Assembly: GCA_036004365.1 (NCBI GenBank)
Contig: DASYRN010000052.1
Coordinates: forward strand, 1-24,372
Length of the DNA stretch: 24,372 nt
Direction of reading: 5' to 3'
Source of the DNA: DP-36 sp036004365
Lineage (GTDB): Bacteria; Desulfobacterota; Binatia; UBA9968
Below the pieces are notes generated by a model, which saw only the letters and a list, made by a program, of their open reading frames with translations, searched no databases and was not told the DNA's origin. Numbering within the stretch: position 1 is the stretch's first letter; each line of letters opens with the position of its first letter. The position numbers were made by a program, and so were the translations under genes. Positions 7,245 through 14,299 of this stretch are shown here, one piece after another.

Positions 7245-7538
7245 TTAACTTTGCGACGGAGAAATCGTGTTGAGATTTTTCTTTAGGATTTGACTCGGCT
7301 TGAAGGTGAGCACTTTCCGTCCAATGATGGTAATCTCTTCGCCGGTCTGAGGATTTCTTCCCCTTCGCGGACGCTTGGTGTTCACGACGAAATTGCCAAA
7401 CCCCGATATCTTGACTTTCTCGCCGTTTTCCAAGCAACCCTTGATGATCTCGAACGTGGCCTCGACGATATCCGTTGCGTCCTTCTTCGAGAAGCCAACC
7501 TTCTCATAGATACGGGCGATGATGTCTGCCTTTGTCAT
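7245..7538 (-). CDS. ihfA: integration host factor alpha subunit
   Basis: A 97-residue DNA-bending protein of the HU/IHF family. The N-terminal dimerisation helices are seen in MTKADIIARIYEKVGFSKKD, the core GEKVKISGFGNFVV follows, and the DNA-binding arm carries RGRNPQTGEEI with the proline that intercalates into the minor groove. Length is typical. IHF alpha is preferred over HU or IHF beta because it sits directly downstream of pheT, the classic place for ihfA; sequence alone does not settle this. GGAAGAGG upstream of the ATG at 7538 is a good ribosome binding site. It follows pheT by 33 bases and precedes the MerR-type gene by 14, consistent with co-transcription. Confidence 0.9.
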   Translation of the reverse strand: MTKADIIARIYEKVGFSKKDATDIVEATFEIIKGCLENGEKVKISGFGNFVVNTKRPRRGRNPQTGEEITIIGRKVLTFKPSQILKKNLNTISPSQS

Positions 7539-7571
7539 TTTCGACCTCTTCCTTTCCCAACACCAGCTCCG

Positions 7572-9659
7572 TTAAGTTCTGAGCTGGGCACCAAAAGCCT
7601 GACCGATTTGAAGGATTAAATCTTGATGCAGTGCGCCAACCTCCGCATCCGTTAACGTTCTTTCCTCCGCCCGGTAGCAAACTCGATAGGCTAAACTCTT
7701 TTTGCCTTCGGGGATCGGCGAACCGCGATACTGGTCAAAAACCTGAACATCTTCGATGAGAGGATCGCCTTGATCTTTGATCCAACTAATAATCCGTTGA
7801 GCCGGAAACCCTTCATCCACTACCACAGCCAAGTCCCGTTCAACAGATGGAAATCGTGGAAGGGATCGCGCCGTTAATTTAGGCGGAGCATACTGAAGCA
7901 ACTTTTCAAAGTCAAGTTCCATGATAAAAAAATGAGGCAAATCAAGCTCCTCACAGAGATCGGGATGAAACTCACCCAAATATCCCAAACGGGAATCCCC
8001 CCAATTTAGCCAGGCGGCTTTCCCGGGATGGAGAAAAGACGGAAGGCTATTGTGGCTCCAAATCGCTTGGTCTCCCCGTCCAAGAATATCCATAATCCCC
8101 TCGAGCAAACCTTTAGCATCTGCAAAGTCTAGGGGTTCTTCTTCTTTGGCTTTGAGCCCTTTTCTTTCTCTGTGGCCATGCAGGAGAATAGCCAGCTGCT
8201 GTCTTTCTGTGGGAAGGTCATTCCCGTTGTTGGAACAGAATACCTTGCCGAGCTCAAACCCCCAGAAACTCTTGAGTCTCTGAGCCATATGGGTCCGGAG
8301 ATTCTGGATGAGTCCGGGAATGAGGCTGAGCCTCATTTCAGAGTTTTCTTGGACCAGCGGATTGAGAATTGGAACGGGAGATGCTCTCCCCTGCCACAAT
8401 CCGGGAAAGCGGAGGTTCATAGCATTAGAGGCAAAGGGAAGGTTAATAAGCTCGGTCACACCCTCGCCGATCAAGAACGAGCGGACTTTCCGCTCTCTCG
8501 AAAGATGGGAATCAGCCCGGCTACCCTGCGGCCGAACCAGAGGGAGAGTCGAGGGAATCTTTTCATAGCCGTACAGCCGGGCCAATTCCTCGATCAAATC
8601 GGCCTCACGGGACAGATCACGCCTGTAAGAGGGCGCAATAACCTTAAGCCCGCTCTTAGAGCGCTGCTGAACCTTGAGCCCCAACGATTTGATGATCTTT
8701 TCCACTTCCGACCGCTTCATCTCCATCCCCAGAAGCCGCTGAACCTTCGAGTCCTTGAGGAGGATCGCGGTAGCTTTGACCCGCCTTGGGTAGCGGTCGA
8801 TCGTCCCTTGGATCGGAACACCCTTCGCGAATTGAGCTAAAAGAAGAACGGCTCGATCTAGAGCGTAGAGCGTTCCCTCCGGATCCACCCCTCGTTCGAA
8901 ACGGTGGGACGCCTCGGTGTGGAGTTCCAAACGTTTGGCAGTTCGCCGGACCGAAATGGGATCGAAATGCGCGCTCTCCAGGAGTACGACCTTAGTAGAA
9001 ATCTGAACCTCCGACTCCATGCCGCCCATGACGCCGGCTATGGCCACCGGCATATCGCCATCGCAGATCAGTAGATCCTCCGGCGCGAGTTCCCGTTCGA
9101 CGCCGTCCAAGGTCTTAAACTTACGGATATTGCCTGCTTGCCTAACCACAATCCGCTTGGATTTCAATCGATCCAGATCAAAGGCATGTAGCGGCTGCCC
9201 GGTCTCCAGCATCACGTAGTTCGTGATATCCACTACATTATTGATGGAACGAATCCCGCAAGCCTCTAGCCGATCGCGCATCCATGTGGGAGATGGACCG
9301 ACATGAATGTCGCGAACGATCCGGGCAGAGTAGCGCGGGCAAAGCCTGGGGCTTGAAATTTTCACATCGACGAGACTCCTAATGCTACCGTCCAGTGCAT
9401 ACCGGGCCGGTGGAGGCAATTTCACTGGGGCGCCCGTAAGGGCCGCCACCTCACGGGCCAAGCCTAGAATTCCCAGGCAATCTCCACGGTTCGGCGTGAC
9501 GGCCACCTCCATCAGCCAGTCATCCGCCTCTCCCTTTTCCGTCCGCAAGGGTGTCAAAGACTCCACCTCAAAGCCCGCCATGGTGAGCATCTCGGCGATC
9601 TGCTCCGGAGGGTTCTTGAAGCTGACAAATTCTTTCAGCCAGTTGAGCGTGAGCTTCAT
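7572..9659 (-). CDS. pheT: phenylalanine-tRNA ligase beta subunit, short form without OB-fold
   Basis: Beta subunit of the alpha2-beta2 enzyme that charges tRNA-Phe. It is 695 residues, about 100 shorter than the usual ~790-800. The N-terminal B1 half (MKLTLNWLKEFVSF...AGFEVESL) jumps after about 13 residues straight to TPNRGDCLGILGLAREVAAL (55-74); the EMAP/tRNA-binding OB-fold that normally lies between is absent. The B3/B4 editing region (CPRYSAR, INNVVDITNYV), the B5 domain (about 300-385, ending YGYEKIPSTLP), the catalytic-like core and the C-terminal ferredoxin-like anticodon domain (LPRFPSVERDLAVVVDEGFP onward) are present. The reading frame is intact, so this is a clean domain absence rather than a frameshift. 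It lies between pheS (52-base gap with repeats) and ihfA. Confidence 0.96.
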   Translation of the reverse strand: MKLTLNWLKEFVSFKNPPEQIAEMLTMAGFEVESLTPLRTEKGEADDWLMEVAVTPNRGDCLGILGLAREVAALTGAPVKLPPPARYALDGSIRSLVDVKISSPRLCPRYSARIVRDIHVGPSPTWMRDRLEACGIRSINNVVDITNYVMLETGQPLHAFDLDRLKSKRIVVRQAGNIRKFKTLDGVERELAPEDLLICDGDMPVAIAGVMGGMESEVQISTKVVLLESAHFDPISVRRTAKRLELHTEASHRFERGVDPEGTLYALDRAVLLLAQFAKGVPIQGTIDRYPRRVKATAILLKDSKVQRLLGMEMKRSEVEKIIKSLGLKVQQRSKSGLKVIAPSYRRDLSREADLIEELARLYGYEKIPSTLPLVRPQGSRADSHLSRERKVRSFLIGEGVTELINLPFASNAMNLRFPGLWQGRASPVPILNPLVQENSEMRLSLIPGLIQNLRTHMAQRLKSFWGFELGKVFCSNNGNDLPTERQQLAILLHGHRERKGLKAKEEEPLDFADAKGLLEGIMDILGRGDQAIWSHNSLPSFLHPGKAAWLNWGDSRLGYLGEFHPDLCEELDLPHFFIMELDFEKLLQYAPPKLTARSLPRFPSVERDLAVVVDEGFPAQRIISWIKDQGDPLIEDVQVFDQYRGSPIPEGKKSLAYRVCYRAEERTLTDAEVGALHQDLILQIGQAFGAQLRT

Positions 9660-9665
9660 GGCAAT

Positions 9666-9700
9666 GGGAGTACTGGATTACTGGAGTCGTGGAGTCATGG
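9666..9700. repeat. degenerate 8-base tandem repeat in the pheS-pheT gap
   Basis: The segment reads as imperfect tandem octamers: CTGGATTA, CTGGAGTC, GTGGAGTC, ATGG, preceded by GGGAGTA. It fills most of the 52 bases between pheS and pheT and ends a few bases before the pheT start, which has no clear Shine-Dalgarno. Function is unknown. Confidence 0.5.
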
Positions 9701-9711
9701 TTTGAACACTT

Positions 9712-10752
9712 CTACCTGAATTGTCGGAGGAACCTCACGTCATTCTGGAAAAAGAGACGGATGTCCTCGATTCCATACTTGAGCATGGCGATCCGTTCCA
9801 CACCCATTCCAAAAGCGAAACCGGAAACCTTCTCAGGATCATAGCCGACGAAGCGAAAGACTTGCGGATGGATCATGCCTGCTCCAAGGATCTCCAACCA
9901 ACCCGAGCCCTTACATACTCGACAAAGCTGACCATCGGCTGTTCGCCCCCGTCCACCGCAAAGCACGCACGCGATGTCGATCTCGGCGCTCGGCTCCGTG
10001 AAGGGAAAGAAGCTAGGCCGGAAGCGAACCCCGATTTTTTCTTCAAAGACCTGGCGCAAAAAGTGTGTCAGGACGCCTTTCAAATCGGAAAATGAAATCT
10101 GTCCATCCACCATGAAGCCTTCCACCTGATGAAACATCGGAGAATGGGTCGCGTCATCATCGTGGCGATAGACCGCCCCGGGGGCGATAATTTGCAGAGG
10201 CGGCCGCCGTTTTTCCATGACACGGATCTGCACCGGAGAGGTGTGGGTTCTCAAAACGCAATCTTCGGATATAAAAAAGGTATCCCACATCCCTCGCGCC
10301 GGGTGATCCTTGGGCATATTGAGAGCCTCAAAGTTGTGATAGTCATCCTCGATGTCGGGGCCGCGGGCGATCTCAAACCCCATGCGCAAAAAGACATCGA
10401 CGGTCTCATCCATTACGAGCGAAATCGGGTGCGCTCCGCCGCGCTCCCAGCGATTGCCTGGGAGCGTGATATCGACTCTCTCCTCCCGAAGAACTCTTTC
10501 CTTCTCCGCTTGCCTCGACTCTTTAAGGCGATCCCCGATCTTCTCTTCGAAAAGAACTTTAAGCTCGTTAAGCTTCGCTCCGCGCTGAGGACGCTGCTCC
10601 GGCGGGACATCCTTGAGCCCACGGAGAAGCAGCGTAAGCCGACCTTTGCGGCCCAGGTACTCGACACGGAGATCCTCGACCTCTTGTTCGCTGTTGCAAT
10701 GGCCAATGCGGTCCAGGATCTCCTGTTTGAGAACCTGCAGAGAATCTTCCAT
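9712..10752 (-). CDS. pheS: phenylalanine-tRNA ligase alpha subunit
   Basis: Catalytic subunit (346 residues, usual length) of phenylalanyl-tRNA synthetase. An N-terminal coiled coil (about 1-90, EVEDLRVEYLGRKGRLT) precedes a class II core. Motif 2 is seen as APGAVYRHDDDATHSPMFHQ (190-209), and motif 3 in GFAFGMGVERIAMLKYGI near the C terminus. Phe-pocket residues are in PFTEPSAEID. An insertion with four cysteines, C262, C265, C277 and C280 (CVLC...CRVC), looks like a zinc knuckle seen in many bacterial PheS proteins. ATG at 10752 lies 22 bases after rplT; no Shine-Dalgarno is visible, so translation may be coupled to rplT. The partner pheT follows. Confidence 0.97.
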   Translation of the reverse strand: MEDSLQVLKQEILDRIGHCNSEQEVEDLRVEYLGRKGRLTLLLRGLKDVPPEQRPQRGAKLNELKVLFEEKIGDRLKESRQAEKERVLREERVDITLPGNRWERGGAHPISLVMDETVDVFLRMGFEIARGPDIEDDYHNFEALNMPKDHPARGMWDTFFISEDCVLRTHTSPVQIRVMEKRRPPLQIIAPGAVYRHDDDATHSPMFHQVEGFMVDGQISFSDLKGVLTHFLRQVFEEKIGVRFRPSFFPFTEPSAEIDIACVLCGGRGRTADGQLCRVCKGSGWLEILGAGMIHPQVFRFVGYDPEKVSGFAFGMGVERIAMLKYGIEDIRLFFQNDVRFLRQFR

Positions 10753-10774
10753 GTGATAAGTAAGAATGGGGGAA

Positions 10775-11134
10775 TTATGCCGTCAGGTGGCTCTTGGCGA
10801 ATTGGACGATTTGTCCAAAGGCGGGCATGTCGGATACGGCGATGTCCGCAAGGATCTTCCTGTCCAGCTCTACACCGGCCCGCTTGAGGCCGTTCATCAA
10901 TTGGCTGTAAGAGAGGCCGCTCAATTTGGCGGCCGCACTGATACGAACAATCCAAAGACCCCGGAACTTACGCCTCCTCACTCGCCGATCTCTATAGGCA
11001 AAAGCAAGGGATCGCTCCACGGTCTCTCGGGCAGAACGATAAAGCCTCCCTCGCCCCCCCACGTAGCCCTTGGCGAGCTTTAATATTTTCTTCCTCCGCC
11101 TCCTAGATTTGCTTCCCCCCTTGACTCTTGGCAC
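10775..11134 (-). CDS. rplT: 50S ribosomal protein L20
   Basis: The 119-residue product is a typical L20, a 23S rRNA-binding protein needed early in 50S assembly. It starts MPRVKGGSKSRRRRKKILKL with the basic extended arm, followed by the globular part (RRKFRGLWIVRISAAAKLSG, SYSQLMNGLKRAGVELDRK). The start codon is GTG at 11134, preceded by AGGAAGGAG at a good distance. In E. coli and Bacillus L20 represses its own operon by binding the leader; no L20-binding pseudoknot could be identified here by eye. The gap to rpmI is 101 bases and is filled by a repeat element, longer than usual for these two genes. Confidence 0.98.
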   Translation of the reverse strand: MPRVKGGSKSRRRRKKILKLAKGYVGGRGRLYRSARETVERSLAFAYRDRRVRRRKFRGLWIVRISAAAKLSGLSYSQLMNGLKRAGVELDRKILADIAVSDMPAFGQIVQFAKSHLTA

Positions 11135-11153
11135 GATCAGCTCCTTCCTACGT

Positions 11154-11230
11154 AGTGCTGAGTAACGAGGACTGAGGGCCGAGTCAGGAATTCAATGCTC
11201 AGTCCTCAGGACTCAGTACTCAGTCCTGAG
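11154..11230. repeat. degenerate CTGAG/CTCAG inverted repeat between rpmI and rplT
   Basis: The left arm (from 11154) and the right arm (about 11198-11220) are inverted copies matching at about 19 of 23 positions. Both are built from units such as ACTGAG and CTCAGTC. The 17-mer GAGTAACGAGGACTGAG at 11160-11176 recurs in inverted orientation at 11518-11534. The element occupies most of the gap between two ribosomal protein genes. It could form a long RNA hairpin and alter the L35:L20 ratio, or be a neutral dispersed repeat. Confidence 0.6.
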
Positions 11231-11235
11231 AAATT

Positions 11236-11433
11236 CTACAGATACGGTATCAATTTCCGAATATTCTTCGCTTCGCTAGGTGATACAAAACCCGGCTGTC
11301 TCAGTCTTCTCTTGCGTTTTTTCCCCTTACCGGAAAGCAAGTGACTCTTAAAACCCTTGTTTCTTTTGATCTTGCCGCTCGCAGTAACTCTAAACCGCTT
11401 CATCGCACCGCGGCTGCTTTTCATTTTGGGCAC
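11236..11433 (-). CDS. rpmI: 50S ribosomal protein L35
   Basis: A 65-residue, very basic L35 (PKMKSSRGAMKRFRVTASGK, then KIKRNKGFKSHLLSGK and RKRRLRQPGFVS). The open frame extends to 11478, but the family always starts with MPKMK, which places the start at GTG 11433; GGAGGG lies just upstream. L35 is a late 50S component and sits in the standard infC-rpmI-rplT order. Gaps to infC (114 bases) and to rplT (101 bases) are unusually long for this operon and both carry related repeats. Confidence 0.97.
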   Translation of the reverse strand: MPKMKSSRGAMKRFRVTASGKIKRNKGFKSHLLSGKGKKRKRRLRQPGFVSPSEAKNIRKLIPYL

Positions 11434-11479
11434 GTCTTTTCCCTCCTCCAGAACTACTTCAGCTGCACGCCCCACCATA

Positions 11480-11547
11480 AGTGCTGAGGACTGAGTGCTG
11501 AGCGATGAGCTTCTATACTCAGTCCTCGTTACTCATCACTCATCGCT
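11480..11547. repeat. degenerate CTGAG/CTCAG inverted repeat between infC and rpmI
   Basis: AGCGATGAG on the left pairs with CTCATCGCT on the right, ending exactly at the infC stop codon. The segment CTCAGTCCTCGTTACTC (11518-11534) is the exact reverse complement of the 17-mer at 11160-11176. Units are six to eight bases long (CTGAGGA, CTGAGTG, CTCATCA). It belongs to the same family as the 11154-11230 element. Confidence 0.6.
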
Positions 11548-12054
11548 CTACTTGGGCACCAGCAACATCGCCATGCTTCTTCCTTCCAATCTCGGTGAGA
11601 TATCGAGCCGGGCGACATCCAGCACCTGACCTAGAACGCCGTCTAGCATCTGTTTTCCAAGCTCGGGATGCGTAATCTCCCGACCACGGAAAAAGACCGA
11701 AACCTTCACTCTTTGTCCCTTCTCGATAAAACGGCGAATGTGGCGAACCTTAAAAGTCAGGTCATGGGGATCGGTGCGCGATCCCATCTTGACCTCCTTA
11801 ATGGTAATGGACGTTTGCTTTTTCTTTGCCCCGTGAGATTTCTTACGCTGCATGTAACGGTATTTGCCATAGTCCATCATGCGGCAAACAGGCGGCTGAG
11901 CCTCCGGAGCGACTTCAACTAAATCGATCCCAAGGCTCTCGACGATCTTAAGGGCCTCATGCAAGGGCATAATTCCCATCTGATTTCCCTCCGGACCGAT
12001 GATCCGGACCTCACGGGCGCGAATTTGGTGATTGATTCTTGCTTCTTTAGCTAT
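11548..12054 (-). CDS. infC: translation initiation factor IF-3, AUA start
   Basis: The 168-residue protein prevents subunit joining and checks the start codon and initiator tRNA. The N domain (AKEARINHQIRAREVRII, then DLVEVAPEAQPPVCRMMDYG), basic linker and C domain (KEVKMGSRTDPHDLTFKVRH, GREITHPELG) are all present. The first ATG in frame is at 11979, which would remove the conserved N-terminal RINHQIR segment. Upstream in frame there is no ATG, GTG or TTG before a TAA, so the start must be a rare codon; ATA at 12054, four bases after AGAGGTG, is the best candidate. E. coli infC uses AUU, by which IF-3 represses its own synthesis, so the same autoregulation is likely. It lies 77 bases after thrS. 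Confidence 0.95.
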   Translation of the reverse strand: MAKEARINHQIRAREVRIIGPEGNQMGIMPLHEALKIVESLGIDLVEVAPEAQPPVCRMMDYGKYRYMQRKKSHGAKKKQTSITIKEVKMGSRTDPHDLTFKVRHIRRFIEKGQRVKVSVFFRGREITHPELGKQMLDGVLGQVLDVARLDISPRLEGRSMAMLLVPK

Positions 12055-12131
12055 GAGCCACCTCTCTTTTTAAAAACAGCTCTCCGGTCTGAAGCCGCCC
12101 CTTCTGTCGGGCACAACCGTTAACGGACGAG

Positions 12132-14063
12132 CTAATCGGCCAGGCTGTAGGGCGCTTCCCCTTTTAGCATTTCCATAAACTCTTGAACAGACATGGGCTT
12201 CAAGGTCTCACCACCCCTGCGCCGCGGCGCGATGGTTTGATCTCTGACCTCTCTGTCTCCGATCACCACGGCATAAGGGATCTTCTCTAGCTGAGCCTGC
12301 CGGATCTTATAACTTAGCTTTTCGTTATAGTCGTCCAGCTCAGTCCGCCAACCCTGAGCACGCAACTCTTCAAAGATCCTCCGAGCATACTCCTTTTGCT
12401 GATCGGTCACAGTCAAGACCCTGACCTGAACTGGAGCCAGCCACAGCGGGAAATTTCCCGCGTAGTGCTCGATGAGGAAAGCCATCATACGTTCCATGGT
12501 GCTGATGACGCCGCGATGAATCATCACCGGACGCTTGCGCTGTCCATCCCGGTCGACATATTCAAGGCCGAAGCGTTCGGGAAGATAAAAATCGAGCTGC
12601 ACCGTTGACAACGTCTCGCTGTGGCCAAGAACGTCGTTCAACTGGACATCGATCTTGGGGCCGTAATAGGCAGCTTCACCAAGCGCCGTCCGGTAGCGGA
12701 TGCCTACTTCGTCCAATGCCAGGCGCAGACAGCGCTCTGCGTTGTCCCACATCTCGTCGTTGTCGACAAACTTTACCTTGTCATTGGGGTTGCGCAGCGA
12801 AAGCCGGTACCAGTAATCGGTAAAGCCAAAATCGCGGTAAACCCGTTCGATCAGCCGCAGCACACCGACGGTTTCCGATTGGATCTGCTCCGGCAGGCAA
12901 AAGATATGGCCGTCATTCAGCGTCATCGCCCTTACCCGCGAAAGCCCCGAAAGCACGCCGGAGCGCTCGTAACGGTACATCGTTCCTAGCTCGGCGATTC
13001 GCATCGGGAGGTCACGGTAGCTGTGAAGTCCGTGCTGATAGATCATCACATGATGAGGACAATTCATCGGCCGAAGAATCAGCTCCTCCTTGTCCTCGAA
13101 GCGGATGGGAGGATACATGTTATCCTTAAAATGATCCCAGTGGCCCGACCTCTTATAGAGTTCGGTGCGGGCAAGCTGCGGGGTGTAAACGTGCTGGTAG
13201 CCAAGGCTGCGCTCGATATCCACGATATAGCGCTCAAGAATCGAGCGGACCACAGCACCTTTTGGCAACCACAGGGGAAGCCCGGGGCCGATCGCATCAG
13301 AGACCATAAACAACCCCAGTTCAGCGCCAAGCCTGCGATGATCCCGCTTTTTCGCTTCCTCGAGTCTTCTGAGATAGTCCTCAAGTTGTTTAAGGGTGGG
13401 CCAGGAAGTGCCATAAATTCGCTGCAGCATCTCGTTCCTCTCATCGCCCCTCCAATAGGCACCGGCAACACTTGTGAGCTTAAAAGCCTGAATCACCCCC
13501 GTGGATGGAACATGAGGCCCGCGGCAAAGATCCACCCACTCTCCCTGCCGATATAGTGAAACGGTCTCATCCGGAATTTGTTCCAAAATGGCGACCTTAT
13601 ATTCTTCGCCGAGCTTGCGGAATAACTGGATCGCTTTTTGTTTCGGCATCTCCTCGCGGTTGATTTTCAGATCCAACCGGGAAAGTTCTCGCATGCGCTC
13701 TTCGATCTTTTCCAACTCTTCCGGCGCAAAAGATCCGACGCGTTTGAAGTCGTAATAGAACCCATCCTCTATCGTTGGCCCGATGGTGACTTGAGTGCCA
13801 GGAAAAAGACTCTGGACAGCATGAGCCATAAGGTGAGCGGTGGAGTGACGTAATATATCTAAACCCTCTGGACTGTCCAGAGAGATCCACTCGAGAGTAC
13901 AGTCCTCGCTCAAAGCCCTTTCCAGATCCACCAAAACCCCATCAATCCTGGCTGCAATAACGTTGCTATTGACTGCCAGCGTCGTCGCCAGCTCGCGCAC
14001 CTTTGCGCCCGGTGAAATCTCCACCGTCTTTCCGTCCGCGAGCTTGACATGAATGTTGTGCAT
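12132..14063 (-). CDS. thrS: threonine-tRNA ligase
   Basis: A 643-residue class II synthetase that charges tRNA-Thr. In order: TGS domain (about 1-60), editing domain with HSTAH (73-77) and CRGPH (180-184), catalytic core with the zinc ligand Cys335 in RPMNCPHH and motif 3 around VMIHRGVISTMERMMAFLIE, and the anticodon-binding domain (VQVRVLTVTDQQ to the end). The region before the start is unusual. A TGA immediately precedes an in-frame GTG at 14072; ATG at 14063 is preferred as the start, but neither has a clear Shine-Dalgarno. A strong one (GGGAGGA) lies about 40 bases upstream in front of a four-codon reading frame. infC follows after 77 bases. No T-box was found. Confidence 0.97.
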   Translation of the reverse strand: MHNIHVKLADGKTVEISPGAKVRELATTLAVNSNVIAARIDGVLVDLERALSEDCTLEWISLDSPEGLDILRHSTAHLMAHAVQSLFPGTQVTIGPTIEDGFYYDFKRVGSFAPEELEKIEERMRELSRLDLKINREEMPKQKAIQLFRKLGEEYKVAILEQIPDETVSLYRQGEWVDLCRGPHVPSTGVIQAFKLTSVAGAYWRGDERNEMLQRIYGTSWPTLKQLEDYLRRLEEAKKRDHRRLGAELGLFMVSDAIGPGLPLWLPKGAVVRSILERYIVDIERSLGYQHVYTPQLARTELYKRSGHWDHFKDNMYPPIRFEDKEELILRPMNCPHHVMIYQHGLHSYRDLPMRIAELGTMYRYERSGVLSGLSRVRAMTLNDGHIFCLPEQIQSETVGVLRLIERVYRDFGFTDYWYRLSLRNPNDKVKFVDNDEMWDNAERCLRLALDEVGIRYRTALGEAAYYGPKIDVQLNDVLGHSETLSTVQLDFYLPERFGLEYVDRDGQRKRPVMIHRGVISTMERMMAFLIEHYAGNFPLWLAPVQVRVLTVTDQQKEYARRIFEELRAQGWRTELDDYNEKLSYKIRQAQLEKIPYAVVIGDREVRDQTIAPRRRGGETLKPMSVQEFMEMLKGEAPYSLAD

Positions 14064-14080
14064 ATTCAGCACTCAACGCA

Positions 14081-14109
14081 CTAGGCATGAAGCATGACTG
14101 TTTCCTCCC
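14081..14109 (-). promoter_or_regulatory. possible leader mini-ORF ahead of thrS
   Basis: On the minus strand GGGAGGA (about 14102-14109) is followed after a normal spacing by ATG at 14095 and a four-codon frame, ATG CTT CAT GCC TAG, ending at 14081. The thrS start at 14063 is 17 bases further on and has no good Shine-Dalgarno of its own. Re-initiation from this mini-ORF is conceivable. The surroundings also contain GGCAT/ATGCC repeats, so chance is quite possible. Confidence 0.3.
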
Positions 14110-14146
14110 TCTAATGCCTGTTGCCTACTTACTATGGCCTAAGAGA

Positions 14147-14221
14147 TGGTAGGCACGGGCGGGATTGAACCGCCGACCTCTTCCGTGTCAAGGAAGCGCT
14201 CTCCCACTGAGCTACGTGCCT
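14147..14221 (-). tRNA. tRNA-Val(GAC)
   Basis: The 75 bases fold as a full cloverleaf on the minus strand. The acceptor stem pairs AGGCACG with CGTGCCT, the D arm is GCTCAGTGGGAGAGC, the anticodon stem CTTCC/GGAAG encloses loop TTGACAC with anticodon GAC (14189-14187), and the T arm is GGCGGTTCAATCCCGCC. Discriminator A and the CCA end are encoded (14149-14147). It lies between the pgsA-like gene and thrS, all on the same strand. The short gap of 78 bases upstream shows no promoter I can define. Confidence 0.97.
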
Positions 14222-14299
14222 ACAAATATTTCCGCCCTCTTCACACTCCCCTTCTTGGCTGCAAGCCTCCGATTTTCCTATCAATTTCCGCCTATTGTG

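Noticed and set aside
7231..7437. N-terminal extension of the MerR-type protein
   Set aside because: It would overlap ihfA over most of its length; the conserved MerR domain starts right after the ATG at 7230.
14064..14146. T-box or threonine attenuator ahead of thrS
   Set aside because: No T-box sequence, specifier loop or run of threonine codons could be found.
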